64,000 nt of DNA, taken from the NCBI GenBank assembly GCA_036874045.1, contig CM072345.1, forward strand, positions 6,969,501 to 7,033,500, given 5' to 3'. The notes below the pieces were generated by a model. It had not been told where the DNA came from. It saw nothing but the letters and a program-made list of their open reading frames with translations, and did no database searches. This document shows positions 12,143 to 24,793 of the stretch, in pieces (position 1 is the first letter of the stretch; the number at the start of each line of letters is the position of its first letter). A program made the translations under genes and the position numbers. Source of the stretch: Cymodocea nodosa (Eukaryota > Streptophyta > Magnoliopsida > Alismatales > Cymodoceaceae).

Positions 12143-13187
12143 ATAACTTTCCGATTCCCTTTGATTTCGAATAGTTAGCTGTTGTAACCTTTTGAAAATC
12201 CAAATGCCCGATCTGTAACTCTCTGAAAAACCTTGAAGAGTTATTCCTTTCACGTGATCTTTAAGTTCTATGCATGACTTTAAATTCAACACATGAGTCT
12301 TTAAGTTCAGATAGTTGTAACTATTAACTACCAAAATGTTTCAACTTTCAAATAGTTAGATACAGTAACTTTCTAATTCTCCCTCTAAGCTTTTGACTGC
12401 TATTTTCTAATTTCTACACATGTATTTGAGTAACTTAAGTTTCGGATTGTTGTAACTATTAACTTATCGAAATGTTTCAACTTTTGCATAGTTAGCTACA
12501 GTAACCTTCAGATTCTTCCTCTAAGCTTCCGACTACTGTTTTCTGATTTCTGCACGTGCATAATTGAATAACTTAAGTTCGAATGTTAGCTTTTCTAACT
12601 CTCCGATTCTGTCTTATTTTCGGATAGTTTCCTATCTTAACTTACCAAAAAATTTGAATAGCTAACTTTTAATATTTCTAACTTTCTCTACATGCATATT
12701 TGAATGACTTAAGTTTCAAATAGTTAAATCTGCAACCTTCTGAAACTTCTCATTTTTCAGATAGTTAGCTTTTTTAACTTTCCAAAAATCCTTTTAAGCC
12801 TTTGACTACTATATGTTTAATTTTTGCACGTGCATAATTATCTGACTTAATTGTTCAAATAGTTAGCTCCTTAAATCTCCGAAGAACTCAAACCTTTTTC
12901 TAACTTTCTGAAAGACTTCTTATTTTCGGATAGTTAACCTTGTAACTTTTCGAAGAGCTTTCTTGTTGTATTTAAGTGGTCTTTCAAATAGTTAAGTTGT
13001 TAATCTTTCAAAAATTTGCATCTTCTAGATACTTAGGTTGAGAACTAACCGATCCTTCTGATTTCATCTATCAACTTTGAGTGATCGGTTTGTGACTATC
13101 TGTAACTGTTTATTTATTGATATGTGAAATACAAGAAATTATTCCTCACATTGATTTTTACATTATTAAAATCTAGAGGTCCTTTCA
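12143..13187 (-). repeat. 3' LTR of element 3, inner part (family B)
   Basis: Matches 29938-30987 along its length. On the plus strand it ends CCTTTCA, followed by the reverse of a polypurine tract (TCTCCCCTTTTT, 13190-13201). It is packed with variants of TTCGGATAGTTA and AACTTTCCGAA and several CACGTG-like cores. The missing outer part lies left of the window because element 1 inserted here. Confidence 0.88.
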
Positions 13188-13208
13188 ATCTCCCCTTTTT
13201 TGATAAAT
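13188..13208 (-). other. Polypurine tract of element 3
   Basis: On the minus strand this reads AAAAAGGGGAGATT just upstream of the 3' LTR. Confidence 0.75.
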
Positions 13209-13559
13209 GGCAAAAACCTTACAATTTATTACATGTATTTCACTCCCTATATGACTATACAGATAAACTCATAAAGAAACAATAAGAATTAAAAGATACT
13301 AATTTTTCTCCCCCTATTTTTTTGAGTTTACTTCCCCTACTTCTTTGCTACTTGTAGTAATAATGTCATGTTCTTCTCCCCCTATTTTGTCATTGGTCAA
13401 AAAGAGTTGCAATTATAGCTGCACTTGCTCTTTCCTATCCTGAGATGGACTAAGTGTCTGCAATATAACATGTTAGCAAAGAACAAGCTCCTGTTTGTGA
13501 GCTTGTAGAGTGAGGAGAATAATCATAAAAGAGCATTGATTATAAATCATAAAAAAAGC

Positions 13560-16500
13560 AAATCCCTAGATTTCGTCTGATGTGATTAAATGCAGATTTA
13601 GATGTAGTTTAGTGAAAATATCTGCTAATTGTTCTTTAGTAGAGATATATTCTAAAGAAATATAACCTTTGTCAACATGATCCCTTAGAAAGTGGTGGCT
13701 AATCTTGATATGCTTTGCTCTTAAGTGAAACACTATATTTTTTAAGAGATTTATGGTACTACTATTGTCATAGTAAATGATTGTGTTCTAAAATTTAAGT
13801 TTATAATTGGCTAGTGTTTGTTGCATATATAAAATCTGAACACAGCATAATCCTGTTGCAATATATTCTGCTTCAATGGTAAATAAAGCTATGGAGTTCT
13901 ATTTTCTACTAAAGTAAGATACTAAAAAGTGACAAAGCAGTTGGCAAGTGTCACTCGTGCTTTTCCTGTTTGACTTGCATCTTGCATAATCTGCATCACT
14001 ATAACTATTTAAAATTAATGGATTTTGTGAGGAGTAAAATAAACCAAAATCTTTTGTACCCTATAGGTATTTAAAGATTCGTTTAACTACTTTTAAATGT
14101 AATGCTTCGGGAGAGACTTGATATCTTGCACATGCACATACACTGAACAATATACTTGGTCTACTAGCTGTTAAATACAGAAGTGATCCAATCATGCCTC
14201 TGTATTTCTTTTTATCTACAAAAGTACCAGAGATATCTTTATCAAGTTTTTTATTTAAATTCATAGGTGTGTGAGCCTCTTTGGATTTATCCATGCCAAA
14301 TTTTAAGAGAATATCTTTGCAAAATTTTTCTTAGTTCAAAAAAATTTCATGTTGTAATTAATGAATTTGTAATCCTAGAAAGAATTTTAATTCTTCCATA
14401 AGACTCATTTCAAATTCATTCTGCATTAAATTTTAGAAGTCATGACATAATTTCTCATTTGTTGCACCAAAGATAATATCATCAACATAAATTTGAATGA
14501 TCAATATGTGAGAGTTTTCTGGCTTGATAAAAAGAGTGTTATTTACAGTTCGAATATTGAACTAATTCTCAAAAAGGAAACTCTTAAGTTTATCATACCA
14601 TGCACGTGGTGCTTGCTTTAGACCATCTAGAGCTTTGTTCAATTTATACACATGGTTTGGTCTATCTTCATCTTCAAAACCTAGTGGCTATTTTACATAT
14701 ACTTCTTGTAAAATGTCATTCAAGAATGAACTCTTAACATCCATTTGAAAGAGCTTTATTTTCATACTACTTGTAAAGGCAAGCAATATTCTAATTGCTT
14801 CAAGTCTTGCAATAGGTGTAAAGGTTTCTTCATAATCGATTCCTTCTTATTAGTTGTATCCTTGAGCAATAAGTCTGGCTTTGTTTCTGATAATGCTGCC
14901 ACTATTATCTAATTTATTCTTAAACACCCATTTTGTTCTAATAATTGATTTTTCAGTGGGTTTTTCAATTAAATTCCAAACTTCATTTTTCTTAAACTGA
15001 TTTAGTTCCTCTTGCATGGCCATAATCTAGTATTCATCATTACAAGCTTCTTCAACTATTGTAAGCTCAAGTTTAGATACAAATGCATAATAATTACAAA
15101 TATTCTGAATTTTGCTCTTTATTTGAACTCTTTGATTTATATTTCTAATAATTTGTATAATGGGATGTCTAGATTTTATTTTCCATATTGTTTCTGTCAA
15201 GGTAAGTGCAGGCAATGTTGTGCTTTCCTTTTTCTATAGTGTCTTCTGATTTTTTGATTCACTTTCACTCTCATTGTCTATTTTTAGCTACTTTAATTTT
15301 CCTGTTAGGTTTTCATCAAATGATACATTAATTGATTCTTCTACTCTTCTTTCCTTTTCAAAATAGATCATGTAAGCTTTGCTTCTTGAAGAATACCCAA
15401 CAAGTATTGTAGGATTAGATTTTACATCAAATTTGTCTTTTTGATCCCTTGTATTAAGCACAAAGCATTTTGATCCAAATATTTTGAAGTAACCAACGTT
15501 TGGTATTTTACCATACCACAATTCAAATGTTGTCTTATGCAATATAGGTATGAGATGAGTTCTATTTATTGTATGACATGCAGTATTCACAACTTCAGTC
15601 CATAAAAATTTTGGTAAATCAAATGCATTAAGTATTGTTCTTGCCATTTCTTGTACTAATCTATTTTTCATTTCCACTACTCCATTTTGGGTAGGAGTTC
15701 TTGGGCATGAATACTCATGTAATATACCAAATAAGTTGCATAAGTCTTCAAAATTAGTATTCTCAAATTCACCTCCATTATCACTTTTGATCTTCTTCAT
15801 AGTTAATTCTTTTTCATTTTGAATTCTAATATAGAGATGTTTGAATTTAGTACATGTTTCATTCTTATGTGCTAAGAAACTAACCTAAGTGAATCTTGTA
15901 TAATCATCAACCACGACTAAGGTATATTTTCTTCCTCCTAAATTGGTTGTCTAAGTAGGGCCAAAGAAGTCCAAATGCAATAATTCAAGTGGCTAACTTG
16001 TGGCAATGTCTTCTATACTTTTATGTACTGATTTTTTCTATTTCCCAATAGTGCATTCACTACATAGTTTATCCCTTTTGAATCTGAGTTTGGGCACACC
16101 TCTAACCAAATCATGTTTAGTCAATTTTCTTAGAGTTCTCATATTTACATGATTTAATCTCTTATGTCATAACCATTCATCTTCACTAGAAGCAATTAAG
16201 TATGCATCACTAGTTATATTTTTTGATGGAAACTCTAAGGCATAAATTGAATTATCTCTATATCTAGTAAATTTAATTTCAAGTGTATATTGTTATAATA
16301 TAAAATAGTTTTCAGCAATAAATAGTAGATTGTAACCTTTGTCATATAATTGACTTACACTTAACAGATTTTGTTTTAAACCATTTACATGTAAGACATT
16401 TTCTATTTTCCCATTTTTAGATGCAACATTCCCTATGACAGTAATTTTTTATTTTTCATTATTACCAAACTTAACTAATCTTGAATTTATAGTCTTAGTA

Positions 16501-16600
16501 GATTCAAGAAATGTCTTCTTACCTGTCATGTGCTTTAAGCATCCATTATCAATAATTCATTTTGATGTTTGAGTTTCCTTATCCTTGCAGTCTCGCAAAT
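13560..16600 (-). pseudogene. pol: Element 3 pol, broken
   Basis: Reading right to left: a protease remnant with DNGCLKHMTG (about 16560; DNG in place of the usual DSG); a GAG-pre-integrase segment with HVNMRTLRKL (about 16130); an integrase core ORF at 15288-15800 with KSDNGGEFENT, QNGVVEMKNR and GYSSRSKAYM; RT with QIYVDD at 14478-14495; and an RNase H-side ORF at 14061-14294 with YRGMIGSLLYLTASRP. Stops and frameshifts occur throughout. The family is close to, but clearly distinct from, element 1 pol. It is non-functional. Confidence 0.9.
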
Positions 16601-17207
16601 TATGTTGAAATTAAGGCTTTTAGTACCCATATTTTCTTGGGTCCATTAGTGTTAGTCCTTAGCATATTAAATATGTTGCCTCTTGGTAGCCACATATGAG
16701 TAGATCTTCTTTTGATGACAAATATAGTTGTGTCATCTCTGTAAGATCTAATTTTTCCACCACAGTAGGGAATTTACTATGGTACAGCATACCCTAGGCC
16801 AAATTTATTCATTCTTATTCTTTGAGATCCGATAATTTTATTTAGACTACTTTTTCCTCTTGTAAATTTACATATAGTATTTTTTAAGTCAATAATTTCA
16901 GATAACAAATTTTTGTTTTCTTCTTTCAAATTAAAGTTTTTACAACTACAGTTATCAAGTTTTGTTTTTAATTCCCTGTTATCAACTAGGGCTTTTTCTA
17001 ATTCAATAAATGCATCCTCTAAACTTTTAATTTCTTTCTTATAGTTTTTACATATAAACTATCTATTATACAAAGAAGACTATCTACATCTAAGTCATTA
17101 TTTTCATTTTTTGAACAATGAGAAGATGTAGAGCATACCTCTTCTGCAACAAAGCACACGTTTGCAGAAGCATCTTCCTCTAAATCTGATGAGCTACTAG
17201 ATGAGCT
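16601..17207 (-). pseudogene. gag: Element 3 gag, C-terminal piece
   Basis: Includes the acidic Ser/Asp tail (SSSSSSDLEEDASANVCFVA, about 17140-17200), like the ANVCFM block of element 1 gag. Broken by stops and cut at 17207 by a solo LTR insertion, where GAGCT is duplicated. Confidence 0.8.
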
Positions 17208-18289
17208 TGTTAGGTATTTAATTTTGATGATATATGCTTTATTATTGTATTTAAATAAGTCTACATAATATTCTCTAAGTATAATAGTTAATAGATTATC
17301 GGAAAGTTTCATTTTTATGTCGGATAAATTAAAGATTTGTATAGTTAAGTTATCTACACGTGTATTTTTAATGTTTTAAGTTGTCACGTGTTTTCCATGT
17401 GCGTTCAGTAATGAAAAATCGAATAGTTAGATAATTGTTCGAGTTTTTATACGCATGGATAGATAACTATTCGAGTTTTATAAAAGGACTAACGAACAGA
17501 TAAGTTTCTTTGTTTAGTCACATATTTTGCAGGTACAAAAACTCGAAGAGTTAAAGGATAAGTGTTCAAGTTTTTACAGGACTTAAAGGATAAATGTTCG
17601 ACTAAATCAAAGACTTAAAAGATATTCTACAAGACTCTAGGAAGATAAAGTTTCGATGTATCTATGAGTGGAGCTCGTGGAAACTCAAAAAGATAGTAAT
17701 TTGGATTAAAGAGAAAATTAGTACATGGATTATGGATTATGGATTGTGGATCAAGTGGATGAACATGCTGAACGTGAAAGACAACAGAGTTCGACTACAA
17801 ATAAAGAGTACGAGCTACATTACAAAAGAGGATCCCAATCTCGAAAACCAAGTTTGAATATTCAATCCGGATCCCTAACTGAAAAGTTAAGTTTGAATAT
17901 TCATATTCTGAAAAGTTCTCCAACATCAGAAGAAGTTCGAAATTCCAAGCAATTTCAAAAAAAGAGCTGCAAATGTAAGAAGTCTGAAATTTGACAATTG
18001 GAGAAGAAGAGATACAGAAACTAAGCAAAGACAAAGAAAGATCAGGTTTTATACAATTCGAAATTAGTTTTCAATAAGAGCTTTATTGTTATATTCGAAT
18101 TGTATATTGAACACTTCTGTATCAAAACCGTCAAGAAGGGAATTGAGCTGAAAAGATATTGTAAATTCTATCTTGAAATAAAAGAATAGAATTTCATTTA
18201 CGAGTGTTTTGTGCTCTTGTTTTATCCGCTAGTATTTAATTACTAAAGACACAATTCACCCCCCCTCTTGTGATATAGACGATCCTACA
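17208..18289 (+). repeat. Solo LTR, family A, inserted in element 3 gag
   Basis: TGTTAGG to CCTACA, 1082 bp, homologous to the LTRs of element 1 but with internal deletions. Flanked by a perfect 5-bp duplication GAGCT (17203-17207 and 18290-18294). No internal region remains, so it is the product of LTR-LTR recombination. It carries the shared LTR ORF at 17725-17994. Confidence 0.95.
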
Positions 18290-18824
18290 GAGCTACTATC
18301 ATCCCATGTGGCTTTTAATGCCATTTTCTTTTTGTTCTTCTTCCTCCATTTTTGTTTATCCTCTTCCTGTTGGAAAGGACATTAGAGTTGAATGTGTCTC
18401 AATTTCTAGCACTTGTAGCATGTAGAGACTTTTGATCTTGAGGAGCTGCCTTTGCTTCCTTGTCTCATCATCTTTCTGAAGTTTCTAACAAGTAGTAGAA
18501 CTTCATCTTCATCCAAGCTTGGTTGCTCTTCTATTGAGGGAAATGCTAGTTTTTTCTTTTTCTCTATTTTTCTTTCAATGGCTCCCTCTTCTTCCTTCCA
18601 TTCCTTCACCTAGACTTCATGAGCAAGTAGATTTCCTAGTAGATCTTCTACTAAATAATTGTTCAGATCCTTTGAGTCTTGTATAGAAGTAGATTTCTGT
18701 TTTCATTCAACTATCAAGCTTCTTAGGATCTTTTGTATCTACTCATGATTAGAAAATTCCCTTCCAATGCCCTTTAACTCATTTACAATTTTAATGAACC
18801 TTGAAAACATATTAGTAATACTTT
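18290..18824 (-). pseudogene. gag: Element 3 gag, middle piece
   Basis: Continues gag after the solo LTR. It contains a broken zinc knuckle region (STCYKC near 18410) and a Lys/Glu-rich stretch with SLDEDEVLLLVRNFRKMMRQ upstream. It ends at the next insertion, with ACTTT duplicated (18820-18824 and 28883-28887). Confidence 0.8.
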
Positions 18825-19274
18825 TGTAGGATCGAATGGCTACACAAGAGAGGAGTGAATTGTGTTTTTTGACATATTTGAATATAATTGAAACTTCAAA
18901 ATTAAAAACAAGTCAAGACATTGTTTTAATCAAATCATTTTATTCAAGATTTCAATTATAATATACAATTCAATTCTCCTTAGAAATTGTAGATGTAATT
19001 ATATAACGATACCATGTTTCATCTAATCAATTTCATAGAGAAAACTAATTTGCGAAATTTAAAACATTTTTCCCTATTTGAGATTTTTCTTCTTCTTCTT
19101 CTTCTACAATTCTTTAGTGAAAAATATCTGACTTTCTCTACTTCACCGAATTTGCTTTCTTCTAATACTTCAAATCTTCAATGACATAAATCTGACATTC
19201 TTTGCTTCACTGAATTTTCTTCTATCTAAGAGCTTTTCCTTGGAGAGGTGTTTTTGATCCCTAAAAATATATTT

Positions 19275-20855
19275 TGTAGGATCGTATGGCTACACAAGAG
19301 GGGGGTGAATTGTGTATTTTTAATATTTTATAAAATATAATTGAAACTTTAATTCTCAAAAACAAGTCGAGACATTGTTTTCATAAAATCATTTTTATTC
19401 AAGGTTTCAATTACAATATACAATTCAATTCTCCTCAGAAATTGTAGATGCAATTATAACTCGATACCATGTATCATCTAAATAATTTCATAACTACAAA
19501 CAGAGAAAACTAATTTGCGGAATTTAAAACTTTTCTCCCTGTTTGAGATCTTTCTTCTTCTTCTTTTTCTTCTTCAGCAATTCTTCAGTGACGAATATCT
19601 TGTCTTTTCACGCTTCACCGAATTTTCTTTCTTCTGATACTTCAAATCTTCAGTGACGAAAATCTTACCTTTTTATGCTTCACTGAACTTTCTTCCACTT
19701 GAGAGATTTTTCTCGAAGAGGTGTTTTTGATCCTTGAAAAAGATTTTTCTTTTAGTGTGTAGGGATGTTTTGATCCTTGAAAAGATTTTTCATTTTGTGT
19801 GCAAGGATAAATTGATCAACGAGAATTCTATGCCTTTTATACTGTATCTTCATTTCATGCATATCCTTCACGTTTAACCACTACCAGTTTTCCACTTCTC
19901 CACGTCTTTTCTTTTTCCTTCATCGAAACACACACGTTCTAACCCACGTTTATATTTCGAATTTTCTTTAATCATTAGTCTTGGATCTTTGAAAAATTTC
20001 CAGCAAAATAAACTTTCTCATCCAAAAGTTTTTCATTAGTGTAATAAGAAGTCGTTACTTTAATGTTAACTAAACGAGTAACACAAGTATATATATAACT
20101 TAACGTTTCTAACTTAACGAGTTCCTCATGTGCCATTTCACGTGACAAGTACTGTAGCTAACTCAACGAACTAAGTCTGTGGTGTTATGCTATCTCAACG
20201 AACCATCTCCATTGTGTTATGATAACTCAACGAACCAGTAATAAACAAATGTTTTTATAATAAGAATTTTACCACGTGCAAAAATAACAACTTAAGTTTA
20301 TAACGCTAACCTAACGTGTTGCCTTAGTGTTCAATATAACAACTCAACGCGTTTAGTTATGTTAACTTAACGAGTTAAACATGTGCACCTCATGTGATAC
20401 AATACAACATTCGTAACATATAATTTCACCACGTGTATAACACTAACTTAACGAGTTTGTCTCTTATTTTACTCACTAACTTAACGAGTTATCACGTGAC
20501 CTATTTTAACCTTTAAGCATCTAACTTAACGAGTTCTCACGTGACCTCTATACAAACAAAACTCTAACTTAACGAGTTGTCTAAACGTGCACTGTTCATG
20601 ATATAGAAGATATAACATTAAAACATATCATGCTTTTCAATAAAAACACACATTAACTTAACGTTTAGCTAAATGAGAAATTAATGCAACGAAACGACTA
20701 GTTATTAACTTCAGATCCAATACACACAAGTATTTATATCAGTAAGCTTTTTATGTATTAATTGATGATTTTAATTTCTTTTCACAAGCAATAGTAATTG
20801 AGCAAATATGATTATTTTCATTCAGCACACATCATCAAAACAAAAATACTCAACA
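19275..20855 (-). repeat. 3' LTR of element 2 (family A', 1581 bp)
   Basis: On the plus strand it runs from TGTAGGATCG to CTCAACA. A TATA box (TATAAAA on the minus strand) lies at 19835-19841. Upstream of it in U3 (higher coordinates, about 20050-20700) is an array of TAACTTAACGAGTT-type motifs interleaved with CACGTGAC cores. Confidence 0.94.
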
Positions 20856-20871
20856 ATGTCTCCCTTTTTGA
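20856..20871 (-). other. Polypurine tract of element 2
   Basis: Reads TCAAAAAGGGAGACAT on the minus strand, directly before the 3' LTR. Confidence 0.8.
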
Positions 20872-21364
20872 TGATGACAAAATCATATTAAATCAATTAT
20901 GAAATATGTTTAACTCAACAAAGCACCTTCGTTGGGTTAACTTTTAATTCAACAAACTTGTTTGTTGACATAAGTTCACTTAAGCTTATTTCTATTGTTT
21001 GTGTAAATTTTACCTCTCAGAACTAAAACTCTCAGATGTCAATAATTATATAAGTATCAGTTTTCTAATTATCATCTGTCAGATTACAATAACCATTTAA
21101 ATAGCATCTCCTTTTATAATATATATATGCAATTAAGATCATAATCATCTTTTTATCATATAAGTATCATATTTCTCCCCCTTTTTGTTATTAATCAAAA
21201 AGATAATTGCAGAGAATATATATATACATATAAGAGTTATAATTACAACTCTTTTTGTAAACAAGAATAATAATTGAAGACATTTATAGAAAAATGTATT
21301 GTTCAATCAAATCAAACAAGTACTACAAACATTACACTTTGTATTCAGAAACAAACAAAAACAA
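20872..21364 (-). other. Element 2 3' untranslated segment
   Basis: AT-rich, without a supported ORF. A second, polypurine-like TCTCCCCCTTTTTG (plus strand) lies at about 21174-21187. Confidence 0.5.
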
Positions 21365-23632
21365 TTATCGACCCCTCCTAAGTATATCACTTATAGCATT
21401 ACATATTTTATCTCCTAGATGCCTAATATCATTTCTGATGTCGTCAAGCACTACATCTAAGTTAGGAGGTAGCTGGGTTTGCTGTTCCGCTTGAACGGAA
21501 TAACTTTGTTGTTGTTGTTGTATATGATCTGTATCAAGTTGTTGTTGTTGTTGTCGTTGAGGTTTATGCATGGCCTAGAATTTTTGCAAATCTTTGACAC
21601 TAAATGCTCTCATGCCTTTAGTTTCAGAAAGCCAGTCAGATAAAGTCAATTGGCTTGCAAGGATTCTACATACAACATCACCATAAAATAACTTTGAACT
21701 CATATGCTGTAGTTGAGACATAAAAACATCAAACCAATTTATTTGAATTCTATTCAGCAAGCCATAAGTTGCATATAAATAGCTTCTGCTGACTTCCAAA
21801 TTGTGTCCAACTCTCTGAAATAAATTTGCATGTAATATATTTGCAATAAATCTTGCCTCTGCATTCAGATTTTCCATTAATCTCATTTCACAATATACAT
21901 CTAGAATTTTTGATAAAGACTGAATGTTCCATTCTAGTTGTCTTATTATGTCAAATCTATTGGTAACAACAACACCTTCATTCTTTAATCCTAAAACTTC
22001 AAAAATTAACTCAGGAGACAATATAAACTCCTATTCATTTATTTGAGTTTTCAGAAAATTTCCATTCTTGTCCAGATTGCTATAAAAAGCTGTAATAAGC
22101 TTTGTGTATTGTTTCCATTTTGTTCCTACTGGCAAGAATTTAATGAGGCCTTGAATCTCAAACAGATCTCTTATTTCCATCAAATTTCTGAATTTTATTG
22201 GACGAGCATGTAGAATCTGACATGTAATCAGATTATTGTATTCCTACAATGCTTCTTCAGATCTAAAATGAATTGCATTACCTTGAATTTTTAATATTGT
22301 ACACAAAGAAGGTGATACCTGAAGCCGTGATTCAGAGTTTAATTCATCTTCAGGAACCTCTTCTTCAAAATGAATGTCATGTTGTTCCTCTTCCAAAATA
22401 TTATCTTGAAGCTGCTCAGGTAAGTTTGATTCTTTAGCTTCAACAATGTTAGGAACATTGTCAATATGCTCAACATTCATCTGTTCAGTCTCTATAGAAT
22501 GTTCAGAGTACAATTTTTCCACAAATTCTACAGCTAGTGTATCTGTCTGTAATTGTTCATTTTGTTCAACAGATAATTCCATTGATTCATGCTGTGAATT
22601 CTCAGACTCTACTTCTATAGATTCCGTAGAAGGCTAGTTAACTTTTAACTCTTTTGGAGTCTTAACAATTTCAATATCTGCTACTCCAGACAATTCAGCC
22701 TTTGAACTAGTTACTGCTTCAACATTGTCAATTATATTTGCAATAACTTGTTTAATGTCAGGTACCTGATGCTCTGATTTATCAATTTCTACATCATCAG
22801 GACTTGTACTAATAGAAAAACTTGAGCTCATATTTGACTTGGATTTCTTCTCAAGTTTTCTAGCAAGGGAAAATAAAGTCTCATTATCTTCATCAGTTTC
22901 AGTGTGTTCGAAACTGATGAGTTTATCAGATGCACAATAAAGTACAATGTTTAGACATACATTGTCCTTTGGAAATAAATTTTCATCTGATTTTCCTTTT
23001 TCAATAGACTTTGTTTCCTTAGACATAATTTTTTTGACTTTCCTTCTTTTATAACATTTTTGTTTCTCCTTTTCAAGTATTGCTGTTTTCTTTTCAAATT
23101 GCTCCATAAAAGTTTTCTACTTTAATTCTTCTAAGGCACTTTCTATTGCAACGGCCTTTCGAAGACTGTCAACTTTTGTTTTGTCTACAGCAATATCTGA
23201 TTCTACTTGTTTTGAATATAAAGGAGTAGGGATAGCTGATTCATGCTCTTCCTCAAATGCATGCAGTCTTGTACCGTTTATAGGAGTTTGAGGAGTTCTA
23301 TTTGATGAACCTACACCTTTTTCCAAATATTTTGCATACTATTCCAAAAATGCAATCTCAGTACATTTCATTCTATATTCTCTATTAAATTTACTATGAA
23401 TACCCATGTATGTAATATTTGCATCAGTATGTTGAAGTTCTTGTCTAACTTCATCTAATATTCCCTGAGAAAAGAAGTAATCTCTATAAAGTTCTACTAA
23501 CCTTTTGTCCACTTGAAATATTTTCTTGAACCAAGTACGTAGAACTTCATCATTCTCTATTTCTTTTCCTTTTGCATCTCTTCTGCTTTTGCCTTTTCCT
23601 CTGCCACGACCTTTGTAAAACTTGGAGACCAT
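21365..23632 (-). pseudogene. ORF3 of element 2, broken only by TAG codons
   Basis: One frame runs from ATG at 23632 (MVSKFYKGRGRGKGK; another in-frame ATG lies at 23656) to TAA at 21365, about 755 codons with no frameshift. Six internal stops (at 23339, 23117, 22634, 22244, 22031 and 21575) are all TAG. Order: RG-rich basic start; one copy of the 50-residue unit (YRDYFFSQGILDEVRQ); a long acidic Glu/Ser/Asp linker; a conserved domain (ARPIKF, LFEIQGL, FYSNL, VLGLKNEGV, ARFIANILHANLFQRVGH, SKLFYGD); poly-Gln; and a final helix (LDDIRNDIRHLGDKI). It aligns end to end with ORF3 of element 1 except for the linker, which differs in length and sequence. Function unknown. The name putative plant transposon protein fits the domain from memory; a profile search is needed to confirm. 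Confidence 0.82.
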
Positions 23633-23720
23633 CGTCGCAGGTTGTAACAGCAACAAGCGGGAAAGATTTTCTTGACAAAGTTTACAAATAACCTAAGTCC
23701 CCGTGTAATAAGTGTTTAAA

Positions 23721-23728
23721 TAGGGTTT
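23721..23728 (-). promoter_or_regulatory. AAACCCTA box upstream of element 2 ORF3
   Basis: AAACCCTATTTAAAC reads on the minus strand, 89 bp before the ORF3 ATG. It joins a telo-box to a TATTTAAA sequence. Element 1 has the same box 57 bp before its ORF3. A promoter is proposed, not shown. Confidence 0.4.
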
Positions 23729-24793
23729 TTAAGCGTATAACTCAACGTGAAGAGAAGTTGGGTTTAGAAATTAAATAAATATTGAATAAAGTTTATTCAA
23801 TCAAGGTACCCGAAATATTCAAGTATAACTCATTGAGTTAACCAACCTAACGAGTAAAACGCTGTCTAGAGGCAGTTTTACACGTTACCTTATCTAACAT
23901 AATGTCTAGTTAGTACACAACAATTTTTAGATGCTTCCAACTGAAACGTTCCGAAAACAACACACATGCTAAACTTAACATTATCTTGAGAACATTGTAA
24001 ACTATTTGAACATTTTGTCCTTTGAATCTAAAATAGTTTATTTGTCATTTTAGATTATTTCATCAAGATTTTAAGAGGACATTAATTCAGATTAACTAAG
24101 ATTTGTATTCTAAATTATATTAATCTATTTTCGACATTGTTAATCCTCCCCCTACAAATATACATCAAATATATTTAATCAAAATACAAAATATACTTGT
24201 AGTGACAATAGATGTTAAGTATAACTATACTTTTACATTTTCTTTTCAGAGACTTTCGTTATCCTAACATCATCAAAAATGATTTTCAGAATCAATTCCT
24301 GCTGTATATGAATCAAAACACAACTTTGAACTCAATTCAATTAATTCAAGGAGAATAAAAGAATGTATCTCAAATAAACATTTTCAAAAGTACTAACGTT
24401 GATTCAATAAATTAGTAGTCATATTGGTATAAACTATATGCGATTCAAAGATATCTGTAATTAATGAAACAACCTTTTCTTTTCAAAACAGTAAATATTG
24501 ATAATTTTCTTTAAAAGTTAGTTTGAAAAGCTTGAATCATACAAGAGCTTTCTAATGTACCCGTGTAATGAGTTTTCAGTCAACAATCCCAAATCTGATC
24601 AGGACCTTAGGTTGCCAAATTTAAAGAATCCTTTTTCAGGACAACAATCCTTACATACCTATCTGCTCAAGTACAAAAGGCTCGTGATCAAACTGATCAA
24701 TAAACTCTCAAAGATTTTTACTTTGTAAGCACTTTTCATTTTAAGCACAGTATATATGTATTCCATTAATATAGATGCAATAAAACACAAATC
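23729..24793 (-). other. Spacer between gag and ORF3 of element 2
   Basis: AT-rich and non-coding in all frames. It replaces the roughly 3 kb pol seen in element 1. CCTAACGAGT and CATTGAGTTAACC motifs like those in its LTR occur near 23830-23860. No pol remnant recognised. Confidence 0.6.

Noticed and set aside
21294..21494. A 66-codon plus-strand ORF
   Set aside because: Antisense to the C-terminal end and 3' flank of ORF3 of element 2; no independent support.
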